In this document: positions 45,704 to 54,289 of the stretch, piece after piece
Position numbering within the stretch: position 1 is the stretch's first letter
How the letters are laid out: each line of letters starts with the position of its first letter
Assembly: GCF_000956475.1 (NCBI RefSeq)
Contig: NZ_JYJB01000008.1
Location: 310,001-374,000, forward strand
DNA length: 64,000 nt
DNA from: Microbacterium hydrocarbonoxydans
GTDB lineage: Bacteria; Actinomycetota; Actinomycetes; Actinomycetales; Microbacteriaceae
Direction of reading: 5' to 3'
Program-made: the position numbers and the translations under genes
Notes under the pieces: generated by a model
The model's database searches: none
Told to the model about the DNA's origin: nothing
What the model saw: only the letters and a program-made list of their open reading frames with translations

Positions 45704-46285
45704 TCAGGAATATCCTCGTCGAAGCAGCATCCCCGCAGCGCGATCGAACTCCGCCGCTGACGGGATGTCGAAGTCGAGGGCGTTGGCATTGCGGGTGATC
45801 ACGGCGAACACCGACGCCACGGCTGCAGCGTCTTCGATGTCCTGCCGCGACAGTCCCGCAGCCATCGCCGCCTGCGCGTCGGCAGCGCCGACAGCGCCCG
45901 GGTCGGTGGTCAGGCGTTCGATGAACGCGAGAGCCGCCCGCAGCCGTTCGCTGATCGGAGCGGTGCGGTAGTCGGCCAGCACGGCGTCGGCGATCTCGGG
46001 GTCGATGCCGTGCACGGCGATCGCGCGATGCGCGCCCACGCAGAACGGACAACTGTTCCACGATGCGACCATCGCCGCCATCAGCTCGCGCTCGGCGACG
46101 GTCCAGCCGCTCTCGCCGCGCATGGCCTGCTGCGTCCACCTGCCGAGCGCCGGTCCGGCAAAGGCCTTGTCGTAGAAGGCGACCCGCGCAGCATCCGGCA
46201 GCCGATAGCCCGCGACCCGCGATATCACCCTGATCAGCAGGCGGTGCGCGACCGTGTCGCCCCTCGTCACCTCAGCGAGACGCAT
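45704..46285 (-). CDS. Carboxymuconolactone decarboxylase / AhpD-like protein
   Basis: A 193-residue alpha-helical protein with the AhpD-type redox motif NSCPFCVGAH (CxxC plus His). Such proteins act as peroxidase partners or as disulfide-dependent gamma-carboxymuconolactone decarboxylase homologues. The ATG at 46285 was chosen over an upstream GTG because the latter would deepen the overlap with the preceding gene, already 14 bp. Confidence 0.85.
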   Translation of the reverse strand: MRLAEVTRGDTVAHRLLIRVISRVAGYRLPDAARVAFYDKAFAGPALGRWTQQAMRGESGWTVAERELMAAMVASWNSCPFCVGAHRAIAVHGIDPEIADAVLADYRTAPISERLRAALAFIERLTTDPGAVGAADAQAAMAAGLSRQDIEDAAAVASVFAVITRNANALDFDIPSAAEFDRAAGMLLRRGYS

Positions 46286-46598
46286 CCTGCGCCTCCTCCA
46301 GCGCGGCGATGGCCGCATCCCACCGCCGCAGCCCCGCTCCGATGCTCGCCGACATGATCACCTCGAACGCCGCCCTGTCAGTGCCGGCGGCACCCCGCGC
46401 CGCGGCGACCTGGGCATCGGTGACCCGATACGAGTGCTCGCCGATCGTGCGCGTGAGGGCCGCGTAGGGTTCCGGCAGGGCAGCATCCTCTCCCGCGCCT
46501 GCGCGCATAGCGCCGTTCCTCAGTGCGCTGTCGATCACACCCGATTCGAGCACGCGCGTGCGCAGCGCCTCGGCGTGATCCGCGTGTCTGGATTCCAT
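46272..46598 (-). CDS. Small protein coupled to the AhpD-like gene
   Basis: A 108-residue helical protein, Ala/Arg-rich. It resembles the small partner often found with carboxymuconolactone-decarboxylase-like genes but I cannot assign a family firmly. TAGGGT (complement 46606-46611) is 7 nt upstream of the ATG at 46598, so it likely has its own leaderless promoter; this favours the ATG over the GTG at 46607. Its 3' end overlaps the AhpD-like gene by 14 bp. Confidence 0.65.
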   Translation of the reverse strand: MESRHADHAEALRTRVLESGVIDSALRNGAMRAGAGEDAALPEPYAALTRTIGEHSYRVTDAQVAAARGAAGTDRAAFEVIMSASIGAGLRRWDAAIAALEEAQDASR

Positions 46599-46654
46599 GA
46601 TCCGCACCCTACGCCCGCCCGGCGACGTGCGGAAAGCGAATCCACACGGCGGTG

Positions 46655-47395
46655 TCAGCGCCGCACGCGCGCGAGGAACTCCGCAGTGGCCGGATGCTGC
46701 GGAGCGTCGAAGATCTGCTCCGGCGGGCCCTGCTCGACGAGCACGCCCTCCTTCAGGAACACGACGCGATCGGCGACCTCGCGCGCGAACGACATCTCGT
46801 GCGTGGCCATCACGATCGTCGTGCCGCGCCGCTTGAGCTCGCGCACGAGGTCGAGCACCTCGCCGACGAGCTGCGGGTCGAGCGCACTCGTGATCTCATC
46901 GAGCAGCAGCACCTCGGGCTCGGTGAGGATCGCGCGCACGATCGCGACGCGCTGCTGCTGACCGCCGGAGAGCCGGTCGGGGTACTCCCCTGCCTTCGCG
47001 GCGAGGCCGAGCGTCTCGAGCAGCTCCAGCGCGCGCACACGCGTGTCGGCGGCTCGCCAGCCGTGCACCTTGCGCGCCGCGAGGGTGATGTTCTCGAGCA
47101 CAGTGAGGTGCGGGAACAGGTTGAACAGCTGGAAGACGACGCCGATGCGGGCGCGGATGCTGTCGGCATCCGCCCGCGGGTCGGTGATGTCGTCGCCTGA
47201 GAGGAAGATCTGCCCGTCGTCCACGCGCTCGATGAGGTTCATGGTCTTCAGCAGCGTCGACTTGCCCGAGCCGGAGGCGCCGATCAGCACGACCACCTCG
47301 TGCGGGGCGACCGCGAGATCGAGCCCGCGCAGCACGTCGTGGTCGCCGAAGCGCTTGCGCACGCCCCTGGCCTCGATCACGGGTACGACGCTCAT
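46655..47395 (-). CDS. Amino-acid-type ABC transporter ATP-binding protein
   Basis: A 246-residue polar-amino-acid-class ATPase (GlnQ/HisP-like): Walker A GASGSGKSTLLK, signature LSGGQQQRVAIVRA, Walker B VLLLDEITSALDP (Glu-Ile variant of the usual EPTSALDP), switch His in MATHEM. Overlaps the permease by 4 bp. Ile in place of Pro in the Walker B extension is seen in some family members. Confidence 0.93.
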   Translation of the reverse strand: MSVVPVIEARGVRKRFGDHDVLRGLDLAVAPHEVVVLIGASGSGKSTLLKTMNLIERVDDGQIFLSGDDITDPRADADSIRARIGVVFQLFNLFPHLTVLENITLAARKVHGWRAADTRVRALELLETLGLAAKAGEYPDRLSGGQQQRVAIVRAILTEPEVLLLDEITSALDPQLVGEVLDLVRELKRRGTTIVMATHEMSFAREVADRVVFLKEGVLVEQGPPEQIFDAPQHPATAEFLARVRR

Positions 47396-48258
47396 ACGAC
47401 TCCTCCGGCCTGCTCGCGCCTGTTGAGCCTGGCGGTCACGGCATCCGTGAACCTGATCATCGGCCAGCTGAGGATGATGAAGAACAGCCCGGCGACAACG
47501 TACGGCGTGTAGTTGTAGGTGTCGGCGACCTGCAGCTGAGCGGCGCGCACGGCGTCGATCACGCCGAGCACCGAGATGAGACCGACGTCCTTCTGCATCG
47601 ACACGAAGTCGTTCATGAGTGCCGGGACGACCTTGCGCACGCCCTGCGGGATCACGACGATCCGCAGGGTCTGCGCGTGGCTGAGACCGAGCGATCGCGC
47701 GGCGACGCGCTGTGAGGGGTGCACGGCCTCCATGCCGGCGCGGAGCACCTCGGCGACGTAGGCCGAGTAGGTGACGATGATCGCGATCGTTCCCCAGAAC
47801 GCCGGCGGCATGCGGGGGAAGATCATCAGCGCGGGGATGCCGTAGCCGATCAGGTAGAGCACGATCAGCAGCGGGATGCCGCGGAAGAAGTCGGTGTACG
47901 CCGCGGCGAGCGCGCGCAGCGGGAAGAACACCGGACCGCGCAGCGAGCGCAGCGTGGCCAGCAGAGTGCCGAGGATCGCGACGCCGATGGCCGCGATGAC
48001 GAGCACGAGCAGGTTCGTCAGCAGACCCTGGAAGACCGGACCGACGCTCTGCAGCGCGATCTCCGGGTTGAAGAACGTCTGCTGCACGACCGCCCAGCCG
48101 GGGGTGTTCACCACCACGATCACGACGACCGCGATCAGCACGATGCTGCTGAGGAACGCGATCAGCACCGAGCGCGTGGTCGCGCGGCGCCGCAGAGCCC
48201 GGCGCGACAGCTCGAGTTCGCTCGGCTGCCACGCCGTCTCTGCGGTGGTGTTCGTCAC
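47392..48258 (-). CDS. Amino-acid-type ABC transporter permease
   Basis: A 288-residue permease of the His/Glu/Gln/Arg (HEQRo) type. YTDFFRGIPLLIVLYLIGYG and the EAA-like loop AARSLGLSHAQTLRIVVIPQ are characteristic. An extra N-terminal helix precedes the core. The GTG at 48258 overlaps the binding-protein stop (GTGA), which supports it over an ATG at 48294. A single permease gene implies a homodimeric channel. Confidence 0.92.
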   Translation of the reverse strand: MTNTTAETAWQPSELELSRRALRRRATTRSVLIAFLSSIVLIAVVVIVVVNTPGWAVVQQTFFNPEIALQSVGPVFQGLLTNLLVLVIAAIGVAILGTLLATLRSLRGPVFFPLRALAAAYTDFFRGIPLLIVLYLIGYGIPALMIFPRMPPAFWGTIAIIVTYSAYVAEVLRAGMEAVHPSQRVAARSLGLSHAQTLRIVVIPQGVRKVVPALMNDFVSMQKDVGLISVLGVIDAVRAAQLQVADTYNYTPYVVAGLFFIILSWPMIRFTDAVTARLNRREQAGGVV

Positions 48259-49100
48259 TTCAGGACGGGGACGTCGACCGCGTCGCTGAGCCATTCCTGC
48301 TGCAGCGCGTCAAGGGTGCCGTCTTCGCGCAGCGCGTCGACCGCGTCGGAGACGGCCGAGGTCAGGGCTGAGCCCTTCGGAAGCACGAACGCGAACTCGT
48401 CGCCGCCGTCGGAGCTTTCGAACTGCCCGGTGACGGACGAGTCGTCGACCACGGCGCCGGTCACGTAGAACGCGCCGGGCAGGTCGGTGATCATGGCGTC
48501 GATCTGGCCGGCCTGCAGTGCGAGCACGACGTCGTCGACGGTGTTGAAGACGCTGAGGTTCGCGTCTCCCAGCTGCTCCTTGGCGACCGTGTAGCTGGTG
48601 GTGCCGGCGGCGACGCCGACCTTCGCCTTCTTGAGCGCGTCGATCGTGGTGGCGGATGCCGCCGGCGAGCTGTTCAGCGCCACGACGGCCTGAGTGGTCG
48701 TGTAGTACGGCGACGAGAAGTCGACGGCGTTCTTGCGCTCATCGGTGACCGAGAACTGCTGGATGTTGATGTCCCAGTCCTTGGGGCCGGGGGCGATCGC
48801 GGCGTCGAAGCCGGTGCGGGTCCACACGATGTCGGAGGCGTCGAAGCCGAGCTGCTCGGCGACGGCGTTCGCGACCGCGCCTTCGAAGCCCTTGCCGTTC
48901 GAGGGGTCGTCGTCGACGAACCAGGGCTCGTAGTTCGGCTCGCCCGTGGCGATCGTGAGCTTGCCTGCCGTGACGGTCTGCAGCTCTCCGTCGGCCGCAG
49001 CGGTCGACGACGACGAAGGGCTGCCGGCGCAGGCGGCGAGTGAGGCGGCGGCGGCGATCGCGATGACAGCGGCTGCGGCGCGACGAAGGGTACGGGGCAC
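48255..49100 (-). CDS. Amino-acid-type ABC transporter substrate-binding lipoprotein
   Basis: A 281-residue family-3 solute-binding protein. Lipobox SLAACAG, Ser-rich linker, then the two-lobe domain with GKLTIATGEPNYEPW and GFEGAVANAVAEQLGF. INIQQFSVTDERKNAVDFSSPYY is the conserved ligand-pocket segment. GTG start at 49100 with CAGGAG upstream. It begins 35 bp after the cupin gene, so it is co-transcribed with the SAHH-like and amidohydrolase genes. The ligand may be their substrate rather than a common amino acid. Confidence 0.92.
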   Translation of the reverse strand: MPRTLRRAAAAVIAIAAAASLAACAGSPSSSSTAAADGELQTVTAGKLTIATGEPNYEPWFVDDDPSNGKGFEGAVANAVAEQLGFDASDIVWTRTGFDAAIAPGPKDWDINIQQFSVTDERKNAVDFSSPYYTTTQAVVALNSSPAASATTIDALKKAKVGVAAGTTSYTVAKEQLGDANLSVFNTVDDVVLALQAGQIDAMITDLPGAFYVTGAVVDDSSVTGQFESSDGGDEFAFVLPKGSALTSAVSDAVDALREDGTLDALQQEWLSDAVDVPVLK

Positions 49101-49135
49101 GATTGCTCCTGAAGAAGGGTGTTCGGGTGCGTCTC

Positions 49136-49591
49136 TCACGGGAGAGCGTTCGGATTTTGCTTAACAGTAGGCGATTCGGCGAGTCGCCAATCGGCGAAAT
49201 CGAAACCTGGCGACACGAAGCACGACACCAGCACCTCGCTGTCGTCGAGTGGTCGGGCGGCCTGCCAGACGCCGGCCGGAACCAGCACCTGCGCGGCATC
49301 CGTCCCGCTGAGCACGACCGTGGTCGCCTCTCCAGGCTCGGAGCCGTCGCCCCCGAGGCTCAGCTCGAGGCGGCCGGGGCCGTGCCACAGCCACAGCTCG
49401 TCGCTCGTCACGACGTGCCACTCGCTGCGTTCGTCGGCCTGCAGCAGGTAGTGGATGCAGGTTCCCGCAGGTCGCGCACCGTTCGGGGTGTCGACGGCGA
49501 TCGGGCTCGTCCAGGTGCGGCGGAACCAGCCGCCCTCCGGGTGCGGGGCGAGGTCGAGGCGCTCTGCGGTGGCGGGTCGTTCAGCGGTCAT
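49136..49591 (-). CDS. DUF985 cupin
   Basis: A 151-residue cupin_5 (DUF985) protein: LDLAPHPEGGWFRRTW at the N-terminus, then TCIHYLLQADERSEWHVVTSDELWLW and the VPAGVWQAARP barrel strand. Often annotated as predicted epimerase, but biochemical function is not established. It overlaps the amidohydrolase gene by 11 bp, so it is translationally linked to the putative nucleoside pathway. Possible roles are isomerisation of a sugar product or metal-dependent oxygen chemistry. Confidence 0.85.
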   Translation of the reverse strand: MTAERPATAERLDLAPHPEGGWFRRTWTSPIAVDTPNGARPAGTCIHYLLQADERSEWHVVTSDELWLWHGPGRLELSLGGDGSEPGEATTVVLSGTDAAQVLVPAGVWQAARPLDDSEVLVSCFVSPGFDFADWRLAESPTVKQNPNALP

Positions 49592-50870
49592 CGGATGCTC
49601 CTTCGAGATCGTCGCGCGCCCAGCGCACCTCGCCCGAGACGATCGTCGCCGCGGCGCGCCCTGCGCCGGCCTCGACCAGCTCGGGGATCGCGTCGGCTCC
49701 GGCCGGCACGTCGAAGAAGGTGAGGTCGGCGAGCGCGCCGACGGCGAGGTAGCCGGTGCGATCGGGCCCGACGTCGATGCCCATCGCGTGCGCACCGCCG
49801 AGCGTGGCGGCGCCGAGCAGCCGGGTGTGCAGGTCGCGGTCGGTGTAGCCCTGCGACCGGGCGATGCGGGCGAGCTCTGCGACGTCGGCGAGCACGTCGA
49901 GCGAGGGGCTCGACGACAGCGAGTCGGTGCCGACCGCGATCGGGCTGCCCTCGCGGAGGTACGCGGCGATCGGCGGCTCCTCGAGTCCGATCACGGCGTT
50001 CGACCGCGGGCACAGCGCCACGGTCGTGCGCCGCTCCCGCAGGATGGCGCGGTCGCGCGCGCTCATGTACACCCCGTGCGCGATGTGGCAGTCGGGGCCG
50101 AGCACGCCGAGCTGGTCGACGAACTCGGTGGCGCTCGTGCCGAAGCCGGCCTCTCGCAGCTCCTGGAAGCTCGCGAGGCCGGCGGTGTGCCAGGCCTGCG
50201 GATGCTCGTGGGCGATCTCCCTCTCGAACGCGGCCTCCCCGAGGTGGATGTGGATGCGCCCGCCGCGCTCGCGCACGATGTCGGGGATCTCCAGCAGCGG
50301 CTCGATGTCGAGCGAATAGGGGGCGTGCGGCGAGAGCCCGGTGCCGGGGGGCGTGGGCAGGGCGTCGAGCGCCTGCTCCACCTGCGCGCGACCCGTGCGG
50401 GCCCAGTCGGTGTTGGTCCAGCTCATCACCTCCCAGTAGGTGATGCCGTGCAGCCGCGCATCGTGAAGGGCCGAGGCTGCGGACGGATCGGTGACCACGT
50501 CGGCGACCGCGGTGGTGCCGCTGCGCAGCGCCATCTCGGCGCCGGCCGCGGCATCCGCTCCCCAGTCCCTGCCCGCCTCGTACACCGGGTCGAAGGCCTG
50601 CACCCAGTCGTCGAAGCCCGTGTACTGCCCTCGACCGACCACGGCCATGCCCGTGTACTGCAAGTGCGTGTGCGCGTTCACGAGACCGGGGGTGAGCACG
50701 CCCGGCCAGCGGACCTCGTCGAAGGCGATGCCGCGCTCGGACAGCGACCGCAGCACCCAGGCCCTCTCGCCGACGTGCATGATGCGGCCGTCCCGCACGG
50801 CGACCGCGCCGTCGGCGATGGGCGGCGCCGTCACGGGGACGACGAGGCCTGCGGAGTAGACCGTGATCAC
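49581..50870 (-). CDS. Metal-dependent amidohydrolase (ATZ/TRZ, nucleoside deaminase-like)
   Basis: A 429-residue amidohydrolase. Metal ligands and catalytic residues are visible: His67 and His69 in NAHTHLQYTG, His209 and Glu212 in HIHLGEAAFERE, His265 in CHIAHGV, Asp316 in AVGTDSL. CPRSNAVIG resembles aminofutalosine/S-adenosylhomocysteine/methylthioadenosine deaminases more than urease-type enzymes. GTG start overlaps the SAHH-like stop (GTGA). Deamination of the adenine of a nucleoside thioether is the leading hypothesis. Confidence 0.88.
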   Translation of the reverse strand: MITVYSAGLVVPVTAPPIADGAVAVRDGRIMHVGERAWVLRSLSERGIAFDEVRWPGVLTPGLVNAHTHLQYTGMAVVGRGQYTGFDDWVQAFDPVYEAGRDWGADAAAGAEMALRSGTTAVADVVTDPSAASALHDARLHGITYWEVMSWTNTDWARTGRAQVEQALDALPTPPGTGLSPHAPYSLDIEPLLEIPDIVRERGGRIHIHLGEAAFEREIAHEHPQAWHTAGLASFQELREAGFGTSATEFVDQLGVLGPDCHIAHGVYMSARDRAILRERRTTVALCPRSNAVIGLEEPPIAAYLREGSPIAVGTDSLSSSPSLDVLADVAELARIARSQGYTDRDLHTRLLGAATLGGAHAMGIDVGPDRTGYLAVGALADLTFFDVPAGADAIPELVEAGAGRAAATIVSGEVRWARDDLEGASDDR

Positions 50871-52306
50871 GCCGAACCCTCCTCCGCCACGAATGCGGAC
50901 GAGGCGAGATAGCGCCGCGAGCGCCATTCGCTCTCGGCCTGCTGCTGCTCGGGACTGCGGGAGTCGATCGTGTCGCCGCGTGCGTCGAGCGCCGCGCGGG
51001 CGATCGCCTGATCGGCCTCTTCGGGGAACGGATGCACCCCCGCCGGGAGTGCACCGGCGAGCAGCTGCTCGACGGCGCCGAGCTGCACCGCGAAGGAGAG
51101 GTCCATGATCTCGATCGGGTTGCCCTCGGCCGCGGCGAGGTTCACGCAGCCGCCCTGGGCGATCAGCAGGGCCCCGTCGCCGACGCGATCGAGGTGCACT
51201 CCCTCGGGTCGCAGCTGCGAGATGTCGACGTCGACCTCGCCCGGCACTCCACCGGCGACTGCGACGATCCTCGCCGCCCCCAGGGTCGCCGTGTCGACCG
51301 TGTGCGCGGCGCCGGTCGCCGAGATCACCAGCGCGCCCTGCGCGACGTCCGCCAGACGGCCGATCGCGAAGCCGTCGTGAGCGGCGCGCAGAGCCCTCAC
51401 CGGGTCTGTCTCTGCGACGGCGATGTCGACGCCGAACGCACGCAGGTGCGCGGCGACGCCCTCGCCGACGGGGCCGTATCCGATCACGACCGCCGGCTGG
51501 TCTCGCAGGCCGATACCGGCGGCGTCGAGCACGTCGGCGATCGCGAAGACGCACGACTGGCCGGTGCCGTAACGATTGTCGAACGAGGTCTTGAGGCGTG
51601 CGTCGTTGACCGCGATGACCGGAATGCCGAGAAGCCCCTGCTGCTGCATCAGACGCAGCGGGGCGAGTCCGCTCGTGGTCTCCTCCGCGGCGCCGCGCAG
51701 GGCGATGCCCTCTTCGTGCGCGAGGCGGATCAGGTGCGAGCCGTCGTCGAGCAGCAGATCGAAGCCACGGCGCAGAAAGGCCACGGCGGCCGCTCGCTCC
51801 TCGGCACCGCCCAGCGCGGGGTCGCCGTCGACGGGGATCCCGCGATCGCGCAGCACCTCGGCCACCGCGACATCGATCTCATCGGGGTGGGCGTACACCG
51901 CGACATCGGCCCCGGCATCGCGGAGCAGCAGGGCGAGCTGGGCGGTCTTGGGCTCGAGCACCATCGCGATGCCGATGCGGATGCCGCGGACGATCCCCTG
52001 CTCGCGAAGACGAGCCGCGATGAGGGTCGAGACGGGCATGTGCGCGCCCGCGTTGTCGACGCGGTGCGCGGCATCCGTGCGCGCGGGCGGAGCGGCCCCG
52101 TCGATGAGGATCTCGGTCTCGGCACCGGGCGCGAACGAGACGCCGCGCGTTCCGAGGCGCGCACCCAGAGCAGGAAGCAGCCGGCGCAGCTCTTCGGCCA
52201 CGGCATCCGTGCCCTCCACGGCGAACGCACGACCTGCGACGAGCAGATTGGTCTCACGGGCGAATCGGCGCACAAGTCGCTCGGCTGTCGTGCGCGGGTC
52301 GGTCAC
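50867..52306 (-). CDS. Diverged S-adenosylhomocysteine hydrolase-like enzyme
   Basis: 479 residues, the length and domain order of adenosylhomocysteinase. Kept: EETTSG (Glu209), NDARLKTSFDN (Lys239, Asp243), LDDGS (Asp188) and the NAD-binding GYGPVGEG (276-283). Changed, by eye against my recollection of the family: the substrate motif SLHMTVQTA reads AMVLEPKTA (His to Val116, Thr to Glu118), the H of GHFDNEID becomes Gly353, and the H of ATGHPS becomes Asn396. The redox (3'-oxidation) chemistry looks preserved but the ligand pocket is altered, so the substrate is probably not S-adenosylhomocysteine. Leaderless GTG start. First gene of a six-gene operon. Confidence 0.82.
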   Translation of the reverse strand: MTDPRTTAERLVRRFARETNLLVAGRAFAVEGTDAVAEELRRLLPALGARLGTRGVSFAPGAETEILIDGAAPPARTDAAHRVDNAGAHMPVSTLIAARLREQGIVRGIRIGIAMVLEPKTAQLALLLRDAGADVAVYAHPDEIDVAVAEVLRDRGIPVDGDPALGGAEERAAAVAFLRRGFDLLLDDGSHLIRLAHEEGIALRGAAEETTSGLAPLRLMQQQGLLGIPVIAVNDARLKTSFDNRYGTGQSCVFAIADVLDAAGIGLRDQPAVVIGYGPVGEGVAAHLRAFGVDIAVAETDPVRALRAAHDGFAIGRLADVAQGALVISATGAAHTVDTATLGAARIVAVAGGVPGEVDVDISQLRPEGVHLDRVGDGALLIAQGGCVNLAAAEGNPIEIMDLSFAVQLGAVEQLLAGALPAGVHPFPEEADQAIARAALDARGDTIDSRSPEQQQAESEWRSRRYLASSAFVAEEGSA

Positions 52307-52312
52307 GGCTCA

Positions 52313-52318
52313 ATCGTA
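52313..52318 (-). promoter_or_regulatory. -10 box of the SAHH-like operon
   Basis: On the minus strand TACGAT lies 6 nt before the GTG at 52306, predicting a leaderless transcript. No convincing TTGACA-like -35 is seen upstream. The 258 bp from 52307 to 52564 show no other feature. Confidence 0.55.
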
Positions 52319-52564
52319 TTGCGCCTGGACCTTCGCCCCTGTGTCGGGAAGTGCGGGGCCGATGCCGCCCGACGGAGGTTCCGGCGACCGCGACGCGCAC
52401 CCCGTCGCCGAGCACCCATCGCCCGCCCATCGATCCCAGCGCCCGCCGATCGAGGTGCGCGAAGAAGCCGCCCCGTGCTCAGAAGCCGACCACGACGCGC
52501 ACCTCCGTCTGCGGTGCCCTGCCAGAGCCTGTTTCCTCGCAGCCGCGTGCGGTTCACTGGAGGT

Positions 52565-52771
52565 ATGAAGACCGACACGATCCGTACCGTCGTGTGGAAC
52601 CCGCGTGCGGAGGTGCGCGCATTCCTCACGCGCCTGTTCGAGCGTGCGTTCGTGCCGTTCGCACCGCTCACTTTGAGCGTCCCGGCCGAGATCGCCCGCC
52701 GCGACGAGGCTGCACGCGCGGCATCCGCCGGCCCCGCCCCGCTCGGCCCCGAGCAGGAGCGTCTGCCCTAG
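52565..52771 (+). CDS. Small hypothetical protein
   Basis: A 68-residue basic protein: an N-terminal hydrophobic/aromatic part (LFERAFVPFAPLTL) and a Glu/Ala-rich tail. CTGGAGG directly precedes the ATG. No family recognised. It overlaps the convergent kinase gene by 4 bp. Confidence 0.5.
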   Translation: MKTDTIRTVVWNPRAEVRAFLTRLFERAFVPFAPLTLSVPAEIARRDEAARAASAGPAPLGPEQERLP

Positions 52772-53412
52772 AGCACCCGCCAGCCCATCCCGTCCACCAC
52801 GAGATCCGCACGGCCCCTGGTCTGCTCGATCTGCGCGGCGTTGGCGCCGTCGACCTCGCGCGCCCACGCCCTCGCGGCCTCCGGCGAGCGGCCGTGCCGG
52901 GTGTGCCGGTCGACCAGCCGCGTCTCGCGCTCGGACGCCGGTGCGGCGCAGAACCAGACCGCGTCGAGCCGATCCCGAACTCCGTTCCACGGCTCACTCC
53001 CTGCGAGCAGATAGTTGCCCTCGACCACCACTGTCGTCGCCGAGGGCCGGATCGCGATCTCGCCGGCGATCCCCTCGTCAGCCTCGCGCCGGAAGCTCGG
53101 CGCATAGACGACATGCTCGGTCTCGACCCGCACCCGATCGAGGAGCGCGAGGAAGCCCCAGCCGTCGAACGTCTCGATCGCGCCCTTGCGATCACGGATG
53201 CCGAGAGCGTCGAGAGTCGCGTTGGCGAGATGGAAGCCGTCCATCGGCAGGTAGGCGGCCGTGCCCGGTGCGAGCTCGTCGAGACGCGCGACGAGCGCCT
53301 TCGCGAGCGTGGTCTTGCCCGCGCCGGGGCTCCCCGTGATCCCGATCAGGCGGCGGGCTCCCCGCGCCTGCGGGAACCTGGCGATGAGACCATCGAGCGC
53401 GGCATCCGTCAT
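52768..53412 (-). CDS. Nucleoside/nucleotide kinase family P-loop protein
   Basis: A 214-residue P-loop kinase of the uridine kinase/pantothenate kinase group. Walker A GSPGAGKTTLAK (27-38), PMDGFHLANATLDALG (lid/acceptor Asp-Gly-Phe-His motif), PSFRREADE, VVVEGNYLL. Resembles YfdG/fructose-transport FrcK-like and PanK-type proteins annotated 'nucleoside/nucleotide kinase family'. Acceptor substrate uncertain. It ends 4 bp within a convergent small gene. Confidence 0.85.
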   Translation of the reverse strand: MTDAALDGLIARFPQARGARRLIGITGSPGAGKTTLAKALVARLDELAPGTAAYLPMDGFHLANATLDALGIRDRKGAIETFDGWGFLALLDRVRVETEHVVYAPSFRREADEGIAGEIAIRPSATTVVVEGNYLLAGSEPWNGVRDRLDAVWFCAAPASERETRLVDRHTRHGRSPEAARAWAREVDGANAAQIEQTRGRADLVVDGMGWRVL

Positions 53413-53455
53413 GTCCGCCAGTCTGGCACCACGCCCTCGACGATACGATCGAGGC

Positions 53456-53677
53456 ATGGCCCCCTCGATCGACGACGTCTCCATCGGCGGAGAGATGATC
53501 CGCCTCGGGCAGTTCCTCAAGTTCTCCGGCCTCATCGACAGCGGCGGCGACGCGAAGGAGGCCATCATCGACGGCTTCGTGAGCGTGAACGGCGAGGAGG
53601 AGCGCCGCCGCGGCCGGCAGCTGCACGACGGCGACCTCGTCTCCTACGAAGGCCGCACGGCCCGCGTCAGGCCCTGA
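53456..53677 (+). CDS. RNA-binding S4-domain protein
   Basis: A 73-residue S4-domain protein: IRLGQFLKFSGLIDSGGDAK followed by FVSVNGEEERRRGRQLHDGD matches the YaaA/YbcJ-like small S4 proteins. It probably binds structured RNA on ribosomes. TACGAT (53444-53449) lies 6 nt before the ATG, giving a leaderless mRNA. Confidence 0.9.
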   Translation: MAPSIDDVSIGGEMIRLGQFLKFSGLIDSGGDAKEAIIDGFVSVNGEEERRRGRQLHDGDLVSYEGRTARVRP

Positions 53678-53698
53678 CGACAGCCTCGGCCGGGGCGC

Positions 53699-54235
53699 TT
53701 ACTGGGCCGGCAGGCAGCCGCCGTCCATGATGAACCCGCCGGCCTCGATGGTCAGAACGTCGGCGGACACCTCTCCGAAGATGCAGCCGCCGAACGGGGC
53801 AGCGACCCCGTATGCCACGGCACGCGCGTCGCCGATCGTCTGCGCGTGGAGAAGACCCGCGTCTGCGAACACGTCGACGACGGCATCCGTGGAGAGCGTT
53901 CCCGACGTCCTCAGGGCCTCGAGTGCGGGGCGCACATCGGCGATCGCCTGCTCTGCGGCGAGGCGCGCCTCTTCCGTGATGTCCATCCGCTCGCGGTATC
54001 GGTCGTTCTGCGCCATCGACTTCTCGGGGTCGTAGGGGGCGCATTCCGGCGGCAGCTCGACCCCTTCGACGAGCGGACACGCGGCCGTCGGCGTGGGCGT
54101 CGGCATCTCGGACGGCGTGCCCCCGGCCTGCGTCCGCGCCGTGGTGCACCCCGCCGTCATCATCGTGGTCAGCACAGTCGCGCCGAGGAGCGACAGCATC
54201 CGCGCCCTCGACCGATCCCCCCGGATTCCGGTCAT
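53699..54235 (-). CDS. Hypothetical lipoprotein
   Basis: A 178-residue predicted lipoprotein: basic N-terminus, hydrophobic stretch and lipobox MMTAGC, then a Thr/Pro linker and a soluble domain of unknown family with paired cysteines (ACPLVEG..PPECAPY; GGCIFG; GGCLP). ATG at 54235 preferred over an in-frame TTG at 54247; neither has a clear ribosome-binding site. Confidence 0.72.
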   Translation of the reverse strand: MTGIRGDRSRARMLSLLGATVLTTMMTAGCTTARTQAGGTPSEMPTPTPTAACPLVEGVELPPECAPYDPEKSMAQNDRYRERMDITEEARLAAEQAIADVRPALEALRTSGTLSTDAVVDVFADAGLLHAQTIGDARAVAYGVAAPFGGCIFGEVSADVLTIEAGGFIMDGGCLPAQ

Positions 54236-54289
54236 GCGCTCATGCAATCACATCGGTACGGTCAGAGGAAGACATCCGGCCGCCATCGG

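Noticed and set aside
52307..52564. Possible small gene in the gap upstream of the SAHH-like operon
   Set aside because: Open frames here lack ribosome-binding sites, recognisable motifs and consistent codon bias; nothing is supported.
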